From Bradyrhizobium valentinum (lineage in GTDB: Bacteria > Pseudomonadota > Alphaproteobacteria > Rhizobiales > Xanthobacteraceae): a stretch of DNA of 33,470 nucleotides. Numbering within the stretch: position 1 is the stretch's first letter; every line of letters starts with the position of its first letter. This document shows, piece by piece, positions 24,501 to 31,976 of this stretch. Below the pieces are notes generated by a model. It was not told where the DNA came from. It made no database searches and saw only the letters and a program-made list of their open reading frames with translations. Position numbers and translations under genes: made by a program. Location of the stretch: positions 21,621 through 55,090 of the forward strand of contig NZ_LLXX01000006.1 of NCBI RefSeq assembly GCF_001440405.1. The letters run 5' to 3'.

Positions 24501-24711
24501 AGAAGGTCAGTGCCGTGAGCCACAGCATGCCGAACCTGCCGGCATGAGTCCGGCTGGGAGGATCGCCGACTGTGGCTTGAGCGGAAGTGCGGGTCGCGCG
24601 CCCAAGGGTGCCGAAGCCGACCGCGGTCTGAACGTTGCCGATAATTTGGGCAAGCGGAGCCGCCGTGGCCTTACGTTCGTGCCCAGTCTCGGCGTGGGAC
24701 CCGACAAGCAT
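21580..24711 (-). CDS. Large VCBS/RTX repeat protein with His-rich C-terminal tail and incomplete FecR-like N-terminus
   Basis: This protein of about 1043 residues is probably exported by type I secretion and cell-surface or extracellular. Residues about 21-51 resemble the first part of a FecR-like domain. A segment (ADPNVTFLDDGSITYKDLEHGSFE...) that in related proteins follows that domain comes next. After a Pro-rich linker (about 205-220) there is a cadherin-like repeat. Two VCBS repeats (about 341-454 and 458-561) share much of their DNA. RTX nonapeptides (about 608-680: GGAGNDTI, GSGDDTV, GGSGSDTI, GGYGADKL) are followed by a serralysin-like C-terminal segment. Seven Cys are present, unusual for RTX exports. 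The last 128 residues contain 21 His. I used the ATG at 24711; a TTG at 24774 is also possible. No T1SS genes are nearby. Confidence 0.85.
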   Translation of the reverse strand: MLVGSHAETGHERKATAAPLAQIIGNVQTAVGFGTLGRATRTSAQATVGDPPSRTHAGRFGMLWLTALTFSLTKKVQAADPNVTFLDDGSITYKDLEHGSFELVTKEVIPRHILVEDPGQTIILRSQGSSVSVSQSTNSAARMAELQAAQQEALATYEKGLGSTGSSTPPPLERLPVQPINFIQIDGSSPAQDLPALPAVILASAPEMIIGQLPPPPPTPPTLDAVAGPTEIDTTVFDVFTATSGTFLASSPNADATLTFGISGGTPGSTVIDGVAYDVSNAGPYGTLYVDSTTGAYTFVPDNDAINALTEPTTTDFTITVSDGTLSADQTFTIAINGANDAAIISGATSGAVIEASGVANTMPGTPSATGTLTSADVDDAPNTFTTVSTPTASARGFGTFTLTANGVWAYTIDQANSAVQALNVGDTLTDSFTVTTIDGTAQVLTVTINGANDAAVISGAMAGSVIEDSGAKCDEPTATGTLTAADVDNAPGFTAVTCPTASDAGYGTFTMTTDGAWTYKLDDNNCAVQALDDGDTLTDTFTVTTVDGTEQVITVTIHGASDADPNDFDYLATGKDVICDPPYVYGTSRGDSIAGGGHHGQIIYGGAGNDTINGTGKCDLIYAGSGDDTVKGNDGDDKIYGGSGSDTINGNNGCDTIIGGYGADKLTGSNGEDRFVFLSATDSRAGRFDVITDFRSGSDRIDLTALGALAFLALTSTSTSVPAHTIAWFYDSTTNQTILYVNPTNQTLDIGNSALLEIHLEGMVTVQASDFVPEPTEAPVVVAAETIDPALAATAETDATVVTTAAADASLDSTGSDGAHPDGGNWTLRTASNGDSFDFSRLDEARTQPTENTNDDDAVALTGEPSIEPQPVQVAAPADHGPALDQTSVLDTVVHNTCVTVLNDDSDARQRIEDHRTWGGDDWFARSHNDWSSSSAMHSSILWSNDDHGRRDDSGHGHHSKSGKHETASKHDYSFHFKDNISSHEPSDVADVNHASAGHHASDNSRHHLSDNSKHHWFDNFGNGPDHPWSDASIHAPHDLMV
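21583..21966 (-). other. His/Asp/Ser-rich tail region of the VCBS/RTX protein
   Basis: This sub-region encodes the last 128 residues, with 21 His plus many Asp and Ser. Short motifs recur, such as SDNSRHHLSDNSKHHW and HGHHSKSGKH. The composition suggests divalent metal binding (Zn, Ni or Cu) or acid-responsive behaviour. No known domain is recognised. Confidence 0.6.
23030..23690 (-). repeat. Tandem DNA repeat encoding two VCBS domains
   Basis: Two units of about 310-350 bp (roughly 23345-23690 and 23030-23340) share long blocks, for example the stretches around GCCGCGTCGTTGGCGCCGTTGAT and GTGAAGGTGCCG. They encode successive VCBS domains. The second unit carries four Cys codons (two of them at positions that are Thr/Ser in the first unit), so the copies have diverged at specific sites. 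Confidence 0.7.
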
Positions 24712-24852
24712 GGCTTCAACCCCGCCCCTCGCGCGAAATCTTCGTGGTCTGGCTTTGGCCAGCCAAAAGGTCAAAATATCCTAGCGCGGCCAGCCGAAGG
24801 CTAGCCGCCAAGACCTCCAGGCTACCCCAATCCATGGGCGTTAGGCTTTAGG

Positions 24853-24876
24853 CTCAAAAGGAGTAATCCTTTTGAG
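24853..24876. promoter_or_regulatory. Perfect 10-bp inverted repeat in the RTX/FecR divergent region
   Basis: CTCAAAAGGA-GTAA-TCCTTTTGAG is an exact inverted repeat with a 4-base spacer. It lies about 140 bp upstream of the RTX gene start and 127 bp upstream of the FecR gene. It could be an operator for a dimeric regulator or an RNA hairpin in one leader. Confidence 0.5.
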
Positions 24877-24897
24877 CGGGTGATAGAATAATGCCTT

Positions 24898-24925
24898 CCC
24901 CCGACATCGGGTCTAATGTTGGGGG
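24898..24925. promoter_or_regulatory. Second inverted repeat in the RTX/FecR divergent region
   Basis: CCCCCGACAT (24898-24907) and ATGTTGGGGG (24916-24925) pair at nine of ten positions, with the remaining pair a G-T. They enclose eight bases and lie 21 bp to the right of the first inverted repeat. A further ATGTCG follows at 24929. The function is unknown. Confidence 0.4.
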
Positions 24926-25002
24926 CTAATGTCGCCTTGGCCGACGGTTCAAAGAGTCGGCCAGCGGTTTCTCGGACAAGGTCTTCTCGGAAGAGGGGGA
25001 TC

Positions 25003-25653
25003 ATGCGCACGCATGCGATTGCCGTATTGGTGACAGGATTCGTTCTGACGGCGGGCGGGCTTTTCGCCGGACCGGCTCACGCGCAAAGCGCCAAGCCCGC
25101 CGTTCAGGATCCCGCATCAAAACCAATTGGAAAAGTTGTCGTCGCCACGGGTTCGGTCACACTTGAACGTGCGGGTGCGGTGGTCATTCAGGTAAGTACC
25201 GCAGGTCAAGCTGGTCAGGCAAAGGTAGGTGATCTCGTCTACCGGGGCGACGCAGTTGCAACCGGCGCCGACGGCCGGGTCGGTATCAACTTCACCGATG
25301 GCACTTCCTTCAATCTGTCGAACAACGCGCGCATGGTTTTGAACGAGTTCGTGTACGATCCAAATAGTACGTCGAACGGGTCCTTGTTCAATCTGACCAA
25401 GGGCACCTTCACCTTTGTCGCGGGCAAGGTCGCGAAGACCGGCGATATGAAGGTCGACACCCCGGTCGCGACCATGGGCGTTCGAGGCACCACGCCACGC
25501 GTCGAAATTTCGGATGACGGGACAGTCAGATTTTCTACTCTCATTGAAGAAGGCAAGAGCAGGGTCGCGCGAAAACCCGGAGCGCCAGCAGCACACCAAC
25601 CCGACCAAAAGCCGTATCCAAAATCAAATCTGAACATCTGTCGGGGATGCTAG
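25003..25653 (+). CDS. Secreted FecR-domain protein
   Basis: The 216-residue product has a signal peptide (MRTHAIAVLVTGFVLTAGGLF, cleavage near AHAQ). A FecR-type beta-rich domain covers about residues 45-185: GKVVVATGSVTL, GDLVYRGDAVATGADGRVGI, FTDGTSFNLSNNARMVL, LTKGTFTFVAGKVAKTGDM and DTPVATMGVRGTTP. The end (SNLNICRGC) is Cys-containing. Unlike the iron-sensing FecR of enterobacteria it has no membrane anchor or anti-sigma part. The ATG at 25003 follows AGAGGGGGA. It is divergent from the large VCBS/RTX protein, whose own FecR-like region looks deleted. It is followed after 96 bp by a TPR protein and may share an operon with it. The function is unknown. Confidence 0.85.
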   Translation: MRTHAIAVLVTGFVLTAGGLFAGPAHAQSAKPAVQDPASKPIGKVVVATGSVTLERAGAVVIQVSTAGQAGQAKVGDLVYRGDAVATGADGRVGINFTDGTSFNLSNNARMVLNEFVYDPNSTSNGSLFNLTKGTFTFVAGKVAKTGDMKVDTPVATMGVRGTTPRVEISDDGTVRFSTLIEEGKSRVARKPGAPAAHQPDQKPYPKSNLNICRGC

Positions 25654-25749
25654 GCCTGTTCGCGGTGCGAGAGACTTGTCAGCCGAGCAGGTCCGGGAGT
25701 TCAAATCGACGGCCGCCCATTGTCCAGTGCCAAGATCGGAGAGTCTGAC

Positions 25750-26619
25750 ATGAGATGCAGTGCGAGCGGGCACGTCATTCAGGGCCTCGCGCCTGCTTTT
25801 GTCTTGCTGCTGCTCGGGTCACTGGCTGCCGCGCAGAACCCCAAGAAGGGCGGCTATCTCGAGAACATTACGTTGTGCAACGGCTCGGATCGCACGTCGT
25901 TTGCAGTCCGAATCAATGGTTGCACGGCGTTCATCGATTCCGGTCAGGGTACGACGACGGCGCTTGCGATTGCCTATAATAATCGTGGCAATGCCCATAC
26001 GGCGAATGGAGACATTGACCGCGCCATCCCTGACTTCGATCAATCGATCAAGCTCGATCCGACTTACGCAAAACCCTTCAACAACCGCGGCGCGGCTTAT
26101 TTGAGGAAAGGCGAATACGACGTCGCCCTCAAAGCTCTCAATGAGGCGATCAGGCTGAATCCGAACTACGGCAGAGCTTTCGTCAACCGTGCCGGAGTCC
26201 ACCTGAAAAAGAACGAGTATGATCGCGCGGCGCGGGACTACGACGAGGCAATTCGCCTTGAGCCCAATCTGGAAGCCGCTTGGAGCGGACGCTGCTGGAC
26301 CCGGGCCATCCTTGGCTCGCTGCAAGCTGGGCTTGAGGACTGCAACAAGGTGCTTCAGTCATGGCCGAACGACGCCGCCACGTATGACTCGCGTGGACTG
26401 ATCCACCTGAAGATGGGGCAAGCTGCCGCGGCGATCGACGATTTCAGTTCCGCGCTGCGGGTAGATCCGAAGCTGGCGAGTGCGCTCTATGGGCGCGGGC
26501 TCGCCAGGATTAAGAGCGGCGACAAAGCTGGCGGCGATGCCGATATTTCTGCGGCAAAGGCGATCCAGGCCGGAATCGATGACGACTTCACGCGCTATGG
26601 CGTGGGCGGCAGCAACTAG
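25750..26619 (+). CDS. Secreted tetratricopeptide-repeat protein
   Basis: The 289-residue protein has an N-terminal hydrophobic signal segment (about residues 8-29, cleavage near AAAQ). A short Cys-containing region (ITLCNGSD, INGCTAF) follows, then about six TPR units from residue 75 onward. Examples are AYNNRGNAHTANGDIDRAI, AFVNRAGVHLKKNEYDRAA and TYDSRGLIHLKMGQAAAAI. TPR arrays mediate protein-protein contacts. The start at ATG 25750 follows GGAG; the upstream TTG at 25720 would place extra residues before the signal peptide. It is downstream of the FecR gene on the same strand. A role in assembly or secretion of the neighbouring surface protein is possible but unproven. Confidence 0.88.
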   Translation: MRCSASGHVIQGLAPAFVLLLLGSLAAAQNPKKGGYLENITLCNGSDRTSFAVRINGCTAFIDSGQGTTTALAIAYNNRGNAHTANGDIDRAIPDFDQSIKLDPTYAKPFNNRGAAYLRKGEYDVALKALNEAIRLNPNYGRAFVNRAGVHLKKNEYDRAARDYDEAIRLEPNLEAAWSGRCWTRAILGSLQAGLEDCNKVLQSWPNDAATYDSRGLIHLKMGQAAAAIDDFSSALRVDPKLASALYGRGLARIKSGDKAGGDADISAAKAIQAGIDDDFTRYGVGGSN

Positions 26620-26674
26620 CCAGCGGACTCGGCGCGGCTCGTTATGAAACGATGCCGCGCCTGCCTGCCCGAGA

Positions 26675-27655
26675 CTAGTCCAGCTTCACGTTCGCCTCGG
26701 TCGCGACCTTGCGCCAGCGCTCGACTTCCGCGGTTACCATTTTCGCGAACGCAGGACCGGCGACATCAGGCACGTCGGAGCCGTTGCGCTCCCAGGCTTC
26801 CTTGATGGCGGGCGTCTGCATAGCCTTCTGCAACTCCTTGGCCATCTGCTGGACAATCGCCGGCGGCGTGTTCTTCGGTGCGAACAGGCCGTACCAGGTC
26901 GATACTTCATAGCCGGGAAGGCCTGCTTCCGCGGCGGTCGGAAGGTCGGGGAACGCGGGCACGCGTTTCGGCGCAGCGACGGCCAGCGCCCGCAACTGTC
27001 CGGCCCTGATGGGCCCGGCCGACGAGCCGAGTCCGTCGAAGACAACAGGCACGTGGCCGGCGATGAGATCCTGCATCGCGGGGCCGGCCCCACGATACGG
27101 GACGTGCTGAAGGTTGGTCTTGGTCAGAATCTTGAACAGCTCACCCGCGAGATGATGCGTGGTGCCAGCGCCTGCGGAGCCATAGTTCAATTTGCCCGGA
27201 TTGGCTTTGGCGAAAGCGATGAACTCGGCCAGCGTTTTGGCGGCAACCTTTTCCGGATTGACGACCACCACCTGCGGCGGCCGCGCGATCAGCGCCACTG
27301 CGATAAAGTCCTTCTCGATATTGTAGTCGAGGTTAGGGTAGAGCGACGGGGCGATGGCGTGATGCGCCGCGCCCATGAAGAAGGTGTAGCCATCGGGCGC
27401 CGCCTTGGACGCCGCCGATGCGCCAACCGTGCCGCCCGCGCCGGCACGGTTTTCAATCAGCACGCGTTTTCCCAACTGGGCATCGAGCTGGGCCGCAAGC
27501 GGGCGGGCAAAGGCATCGGTGCCGCCGCCGGCTGCGAACGGGACGATGAAGGTGATCGGCTTCTCCGGCCATGATTGGGCCTGCGCCTGGCTGGCTACGG
27601 CGGATACGACCGCCAGAACTGTAAACAGGACGCACCGAACAACACTTGGCTTCAC
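26675..27655 (-). CDS. Bug/TctC-family periplasmic solute-binding protein
   Basis: The 326-residue exported protein has a signal peptide ending AQA-QS and the family signature WPEKPITFIVPFAAGGGTDAFARPLA. Further family blocks are NRAGAGGTVGASAASKAAPDGYTF, LNYGSAGAGTTHHLAGELF and PYRGAGPAMQDLIAGHVPV. It is related in type to the protein at 20536-21528 but clearly divergent in sequence. It is convergent with the TPR gene and stands alone, without TctA/TctB genes. The ligand is probably a carboxylate, not determined. The 394-bp gap on its upstream side (27656-28049) holds no gene that I can support. Confidence 0.93.
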   Translation of the reverse strand: MKPSVVRCVLFTVLAVVSAVASQAQAQSWPEKPITFIVPFAAGGGTDAFARPLAAQLDAQLGKRVLIENRAGAGGTVGASAASKAAPDGYTFFMGAAHHAIAPSLYPNLDYNIEKDFIAVALIARPPQVVVVNPEKVAAKTLAEFIAFAKANPGKLNYGSAGAGTTHHLAGELFKILTKTNLQHVPYRGAGPAMQDLIAGHVPVVFDGLGSSAGPIRAGQLRALAVAAPKRVPAFPDLPTAAEAGLPGYEVSTWYGLFAPKNTPPAIVQQMAKELQKAMQTPAIKEAWERNGSDVPDVAGPAFAKMVTAEVERWRKVATEANVKLD

Positions 27656-28049
27656 GGGATTTTCCTCCGGTTATTGCAGATTGGCGCCCGCCATCGGCGG
27701 CGCGATGGTGATTTTTGCTTCCCTGGTTCCGGTGTTAGCCCGGAATAGGCAGAGTAACCAGCCCCTACCGTATGCAAGATGCCACGCATGATCCATCAAA
27801 ATGAGCGGCCGGAACGGGCACGCACCGGGGGCGTTTGGTCGCTCCCGCAGACAGCGGCGCCGGCTGCTCCAGTAAACGGCAGGGAGGGGCAGCGTAAACG
27901 GCTATTGCGCGCGGATTGAGGCGGAAACGCCGGGACGAAGAACAGGGGAAAGAGCAGCGGCAGGAAATTTCGGCCTCCTCGCGCGGGGCCAAATGGACTC
28001 CGGTTGCAAAGGTGAATATGCTCGCCCTGGGTGTGTGGGGAAAATATTT

Positions 28050-29309
28050 ATGAAATGCCGTGCTGCCGCGGTCGCAGTCTTGCTGTGTGCGATGTTCGCC
28101 AATTCGAGTTCGGAGGCGCGGGGGCCTTACGGTTCGATCAGCGTCGGCAACTGGAAGGGCGGAGCCTACACCAACGACCAGACCGGATCATTCTCGCATT
28201 GTGCTGCAGGCGCCCAATACGCCAGCGGCGTCTATTTTGTCGTGATGATCGACAGCGGCGGCGGGTGGAGCCTCGGCTTTATGCATGAACAATGGAGGCT
28301 GACGACCGGCGAGGCCTTTCCGCTGACCCTGACATTTGATGGCCAGCAACCGTTCAACGTTCATGGCGTCCCGATCGCCGACAAGCTGGTTCGCGTGCCG
28401 ATGCCGAGCAACTCCTCACTGATCAGCCAGTTCCGGCGGGCGAAGGCCATGACCGCCTATACGCAAGGAAGGCTCTTCCAGTTCAATCTCGACCAGACCG
28501 GGCAGCTATTGCCGGTATTGGTGAATTGCGTCGCCAAGATCAGGCAATCTGGATTGGCCAGTGCCGGCGATTTCTCGGTCCTGCCTGCCGCCAAGCCGGT
28601 CGCCGCAGCGGCGACGTCCGAGTCTGCGCCGGCCAAGCCGGACAGGTTGTTCGACCAGACCGGCACCGGCTTTCTGGTGAGCACGAACGGACACCTCGTG
28701 ACCAATGCGCATGTCGTCCAGGGATGCGTCGGCGACATTCAGGGCAATCTGTCCGGCGAGGCGCCCGCCAAATTGCGCCTGGTCTCGAGCGACGAGACCA
28801 ACGATCTTGCGCTGCTGCAGGTGACGGGCTCGTTCAAGGATGTCGCCAAGATCAGGGACAAGGCGATCCAGTCCGGCGACAGCGTGGTCGCGATCGGCTA
28901 CCCCTTTCATGGACTGCTGACATCCGATTTCACCGTGACGACCGGGATCGTGAGCTCGCTCAGCGGCCTCCTGAACGATACGCGCTTCCTGCAGATCAGC
29001 GCGGCCGTTCAGCCCGGCAATAGCGGGGGGCCGCTATTGGCCTCGAGCGGCGACGTGGTCGGCGTGGTCGCGGCCAAACTGAATGCCATCAAGTTCGTGA
29101 GGGCAACGGGCAACATTCCAGAGAACATTAATTTCGCCATCAAGACTGGAGCCTTGCGGGATTTTCTCGATAACAGCGTGGTGCCGTATCAGATTTCGGA
29201 CGCCAAGGCCGAACTGAAGACGGCCGACATCGCGCGTAACGCGAGGGCGTTTACGTACCTGATTTCCTGCAAGGCCAAGGCGAAAGAAAGAGAGACTGCA
29301 AGGAACTAG
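28050..29309 (+). CDS. Secreted trypsin-like (HtrA-type) serine protease with an unassigned N-terminal domain
   Basis: The 419-residue exported protein has a signal peptide (about residues 1-23, AVAVLLCAMFANSSSEA). Residues about 25-165 form a region I do not recognise; it contains Cys51 and Cys160. An Ala/Pro-rich linker follows (about 175-198), then a chymotrypsin-fold protease domain. The catalytic triad is His221 (TNAHVV), Asp252 (TNDLALL) and Ser325 (QPGNSGGPL). No PDZ domain follows; the last 60 residues are short and basic. It probably acts in the periplasm on misfolded or specific proteins. The ATG at 28050 is preceded by a GGGGA site and gives the signal peptide directly; an upstream in-frame start at 27993 would bury it. 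Confidence 0.9.
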   Translation: MKCRAAAVAVLLCAMFANSSSEARGPYGSISVGNWKGGAYTNDQTGSFSHCAAGAQYASGVYFVVMIDSGGGWSLGFMHEQWRLTTGEAFPLTLTFDGQQPFNVHGVPIADKLVRVPMPSNSSLISQFRRAKAMTAYTQGRLFQFNLDQTGQLLPVLVNCVAKIRQSGLASAGDFSVLPAAKPVAAAATSESAPAKPDRLFDQTGTGFLVSTNGHLVTNAHVVQGCVGDIQGNLSGEAPAKLRLVSSDETNDLALLQVTGSFKDVAKIRDKAIQSGDSVVAIGYPFHGLLTSDFTVTTGIVSSLSGLLNDTRFLQISAAVQPGNSGGPLLASSGDVVGVVAAKLNAIKFVRATGNIPENINFAIKTGALRDFLDNSVVPYQISDAKAELKTADIARNARAFTYLISCKAKAKERETARN

Positions 29310-29431
29310 GGACGAGGGCCGCGCTGCGGTTTGGCCCACTAGTCACCGGGATCCAGCGGTCAGCGCCTGACGACGCTCGGCCGCAAATGCAGCGCACACC
29401 TTCGCTCTGCGAGCTCGAAACCTGGCGCGGG

Positions 29432-29464
29432 GCCCGCCAAATGGCCGGCGGGCTTCAGGCCATT
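29432..29464. terminator. Overlapping alternative hairpins between convergent genes
   Basis: GCCCGCC (29432-29438) pairs with GGCGGGC (29447-29453), and AATGGCC (29440-29446) pairs with GGCCATT (29458-29464). The two stems exclude each other. They lie between the protease gene and the convergent small gene ending at 29471, so they may end one or both transcripts. No T-run follows. Confidence 0.4.
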
Positions 29465-29470
29465 CAACGC

Positions 29471-29779
29471 TTACCGCGAACTGCTCCCGCGACTGTGCGC
29501 GGTCTGGGCATTCCAGCTACTCCAGCTCACGCTGGCGAGGCTTCGCTGGTCGGTCGCAAGCGGCCGCCGGGTCTGCCGCTCGTAGGCGGCGATGATGTGC
29601 TGCGATTGCCGGATTTTCTGCTCGAGTTCGGCAATGGTTTTCTGTGTCTTGCCGGTCCTACTCGATAGGGAGGGCTCGCCCACCATGAACCTAGCGGTCT
29701 CGATGCTCTTCAAGGTCTCGCGAAGCTTCTTGAGCTGGGCGCGGTGCCACGCAATGGCGCTGTCACTGTCTACCGGCAT
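29471..29779 (-). CDS. Small helical protein of unknown function
   Basis: The 102-residue product is rich in charged residues and likely coiled-coil in its first 70 residues (WHRAQLKKLRETLKSIETAR and KTQKTIAELEQKIRQSQHII). It has a Ser-rich end and no signal peptide. The ATG at 29779 has an AGGAGGG ribosome site five bases upstream, which is good evidence for a real gene. I do not recognise the family. Confidence 0.65.
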   Translation of the reverse strand: MPVDSDSAIAWHRAQLKKLRETLKSIETARFMVGEPSLSSRTGKTQKTIAELEQKIRQSQHIIAAYERQTRRPLATDQRSLASVSWSSWNAQTAHSRGSSSR

Positions 29780-30035
29780 GCAAACCCTCCTGATTCGCGG
29801 CCGAATCTAGCACGCATCGGGCAAGTTGGGCCAAGGGGTGGCGGCCGTAGGTCATCGAAGGCCACCGGTTTCGCGAAGGCGCGATTCGGCCGTTCCCGAT
29901 TTCGACCCTTTTTTGCCATCGAAGCGACCGCGGGCGAGCCTTCAAACAACAAACTTGCATGGCGAGCTGTGCTCAGCGCGGTCCCCTCTTATCGTCCTGG
30001 CGGCAGAATGCCGGCCCGGCGCAATGGAGCGTGCG

Positions 30036-30242
30036 ATGAGCGAAGTTGAGTTCGATCGAATTGTCGATGCTGTGCGGAAGGAAATCGCGCTTGCACCGGC
30101 GGTGAAATCATTGGCCGGGCTGCGGGTTGCCGATGGGCGAGCGACGGCCGCGACGGCCTCCGGCGACAAGTTCGCGTCCCGACGCCACGCTCCCATCGTC
30201 AGGATTCGCCGCGTAGGCGAGGGACGGAAGCGATACAGGTGA
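30036..30242 (+). CDS. Hypothetical small protein, uncertain
   Basis: The 68-residue reading frame starts MSEVEFDRIVDAVRKEIA, which looks like an ordinary helical N-terminus, then becomes Ala/Arg-rich and less convincing (GRATAATASGDK). It ends 18 bp before the next small gene on the same strand. An ATG at 30024 is in frame and could be the start. No strong ribosome site is seen. It may be real or a degraded gene. Confidence 0.35.
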   Translation: MSEVEFDRIVDAVRKEIALAPAVKSLAGLRVADGRATAATASGDKFASRRHAPIVRIRRVGEGRKRYR

Positions 30243-30260
30243 AGCGATAAAGGTGAGCTA

Positions 30261-30530
30261 ATGGAACGATCGGTGTTCGAAGTCGTGAAGGCGCCGCTGG
30301 GTTGGTCGGTGTTTGCCGACAACGTCAAGATCGGCGGTGTCTACGATTCGCGGGGCGCCGCCCTCGAAGCCGCCGTACTGGCTGCGTCCTATACCGTCAG
30401 CGATGGTGGTGGTGTTCAGATCAACGTGCCGGGCGCAGAGGAAGAAAAGCCGAGATGGGCCATCGCATTCGACATCGCGAGCTCGATCCTGCCAACGAGG
30501 AACGGGCGCGAGCGAGGCGGCTCACGGTAA
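30261..30530 (+). CDS. Small protein of unknown function, DUF2188-like look
   Basis: The 89-residue product has a compact N-terminal part (FEVVKAPLGWSVFADNVKIGGVYDSRGAALEAA). This resembles the short beta-beta-alpha units of DUF2188-type proteins, in which a Trp-containing strand pair is followed by a helix. A VQINVPGAEE segment and a basic tail follow. AAGGTGAG precedes the ATG closely. I give no function. Confidence 0.65.
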   Translation: MERSVFEVVKAPLGWSVFADNVKIGGVYDSRGAALEAAVLAASYTVSDGGGVQINVPGAEEEKPRWAIAFDIASSILPTRNGRERGGSR

Positions 30531-30674
30531 AGCCCGTGTGAAGGCAATCGCTCGACTTTGACTGATAGCCTCCACTCCACGGGAGGAATTTCAAACTAGC
30601 TTGGGCTTGTCCGCGCAGTCGCGAGCCATGCGTGGATCGACACTGGCCGCCGTCGGTTTTCCGCCCGCGGCCTT

Positions 30675-31250
30675 TCATTTCAGATCGTCGAACGGCGATA
30701 CCGCGGGGCTGCCGACGCGCATCCGCTTGATGCGGCGCACAGCCATCGGTGTGCCGTCGGACTGGTACTGCAACTCGTATTTCTTGCCGTTCTTGTCGAC
30801 CGCGGTGCAGGAGATGCTGGAGACCTCGAGCGTCACGAAGTTTCCGACCTGCTTGCAGAGGCCGGCGGTCGATTCGATTGACGGCACCGGCAGCCCATCG
30901 GCCTTCGGCCTGTCCTTGGATTTCAGCAGCATCCGGTCGATCGGCAATTCGTACAGATTGGCCTCCGGCCTTCGCCCGTTGTCGCCGGAAAATGTGATGA
31001 TGTGGCTGGTGTCGTCGGGATCGTCGAGCGCGACGGTAAAATTCGCCCTGCCTTCCTCGGTCTGGAAGAAGGCAACGGCCCGGCAGGCAAAGTCCCGTCC
31101 CGCGACCTTGAGCGTGCTGCATTTGCCGGACATCATCGCAAAGATGACGGTATCAGGCTCTTGCCGATGAAGCTCGTCCGAGGCGCGGGCCGGCGCTGCA
31201 ATGAAAATGATGGCAAGGGCGAAAGCCTGCCGGCAAAATTTCATGGTCAT
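30675..31250 (-). CDS. Secreted protein of unknown function
   Basis: The 191-residue product begins MTMKFCRQAFALAIIFIAAPARA, a signal peptide with cleavage near ARA-S. The mature part has four or five Cys (GKCSTL, FACRAV, GLCKQV, SISCTAV) that could form disulfide pairs. It is mostly beta-strand-like with no recognised domain. It ends VGSPAVSPFDDLK. ATGs at 31250 and 31244 are both possible; neither has a good ribosome site. A longer frame to 31754 is antisense overlap with the Lrp gene and was not used. Confidence 0.75.
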   Translation of the reverse strand: MTMKFCRQAFALAIIFIAAPARASDELHRQEPDTVIFAMMSGKCSTLKVAGRDFACRAVAFFQTEEGRANFTVALDDPDDTSHIITFSGDNGRRPEANLYELPIDRMLLKSKDRPKADGLPVPSIESTAGLCKQVGNFVTLEVSSISCTAVDKNGKKYELQYQSDGTPMAVRRIKRMRVGSPAVSPFDDLK

Positions 31251-31351
31251 GCTCGGTTGATAGGACATAGCGCGCTGTGTGACCAGAGTCTCGCCAAGTT
31301 CCGGCGAGAACATCGGGGCAAGGTAGCCCGGTGTTGCGATGCCGAACGCCG

Positions 31352-31816
31352 TCAGAAATCGAGCGGTGCATTGTCGACCACTTCCTTCATGACGAAGAAG
31401 GTCCGGGTCTGGCGGACGCCCGGCAGCGCGATCAATTGTTCGCCGTGGATGCGGTTGAAATCCTCCATGTCGCCGACGCGGATCTTGAGGAAATAGTCGA
31501 AATCGCCAGCCACCAGATGGCAATCGAGCACGAATTTCAGTTGCGCGATCGCCCGCTCGAAGGCGGCAAAGCTCTCCGGCGTGGAGCGGTCGAGCACGAC
31601 GCCGACCATGACGAGCGCCCCCTTGCCGACCTTGCGCGGCGCCACCATCGCCCTGACCTGGGCGATATAGCCCTCGTCGAACAGGCGCTGGGTGCGGCGG
31701 TGGCAGGTTGCGGCGCTGACGCCGGCCGTTTCGGCCAGCTCGGCATTGGTCCACCGGCCGTTATTCTGCAGCAAACGCAATATCTTAAGGTCGATGCGGT
31801 CGAGCCTGCCGCCCAT
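31352..31816 (-). CDS. Lrp/AsnC-family regulator divergent from acdS
   Basis: The 154-residue regulator has an N-terminal winged helix-turn-helix (LDRIDLKILRLLQNNGR, then ELAETAGVSAATCHRRTQRL). The RAM domain follows (VLDCHLVAGDFDYFLKIRVGDMEDF). Its position, divergent from ACC deaminase with 160 bp between starts, is that of the AcdR/LrpL regulators, which activate acdS in response to ACC in related bacteria. That role is inferred here. ATG 31816 gives the usual short N-terminus; ATG 31831 would add five residues. TTGTGC (31834-31839) and GCACAA (31861-31866) form a spaced dyad in the shared upstream region. Confidence 0.88.
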   Translation of the reverse strand: MGGRLDRIDLKILRLLQNNGRWTNAELAETAGVSAATCHRRTQRLFDEGYIAQVRAMVAPRKVGKGALVMVGVVLDRSTPESFAAFERAIAQLKFVLDCHLVAGDFDYFLKIRVGDMEDFNRIHGEQLIALPGVRQTRTFFVMKEVVDNAPLDF

Positions 31817-31976
31817 GAAATAATCTCTCATCTTTGTGCATAGTCGCGGAAGAATAGATAGCACAATCCGGCAATGGCACAGCATTTACGCAAATTAATC
31901 GCTGACTTCGAGAGCACCTTTCCATGAACGGGTGATACGGCGTTTCCCGGATCTCAGGCCATCAACGGGGACGACG

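Noticed and set aside
31251..31754. Upstream extension of the secreted protein gene at 30675
   Set aside because: It overlaps the Lrp regulator in another frame; the signal peptide at 31250 marks the real start.
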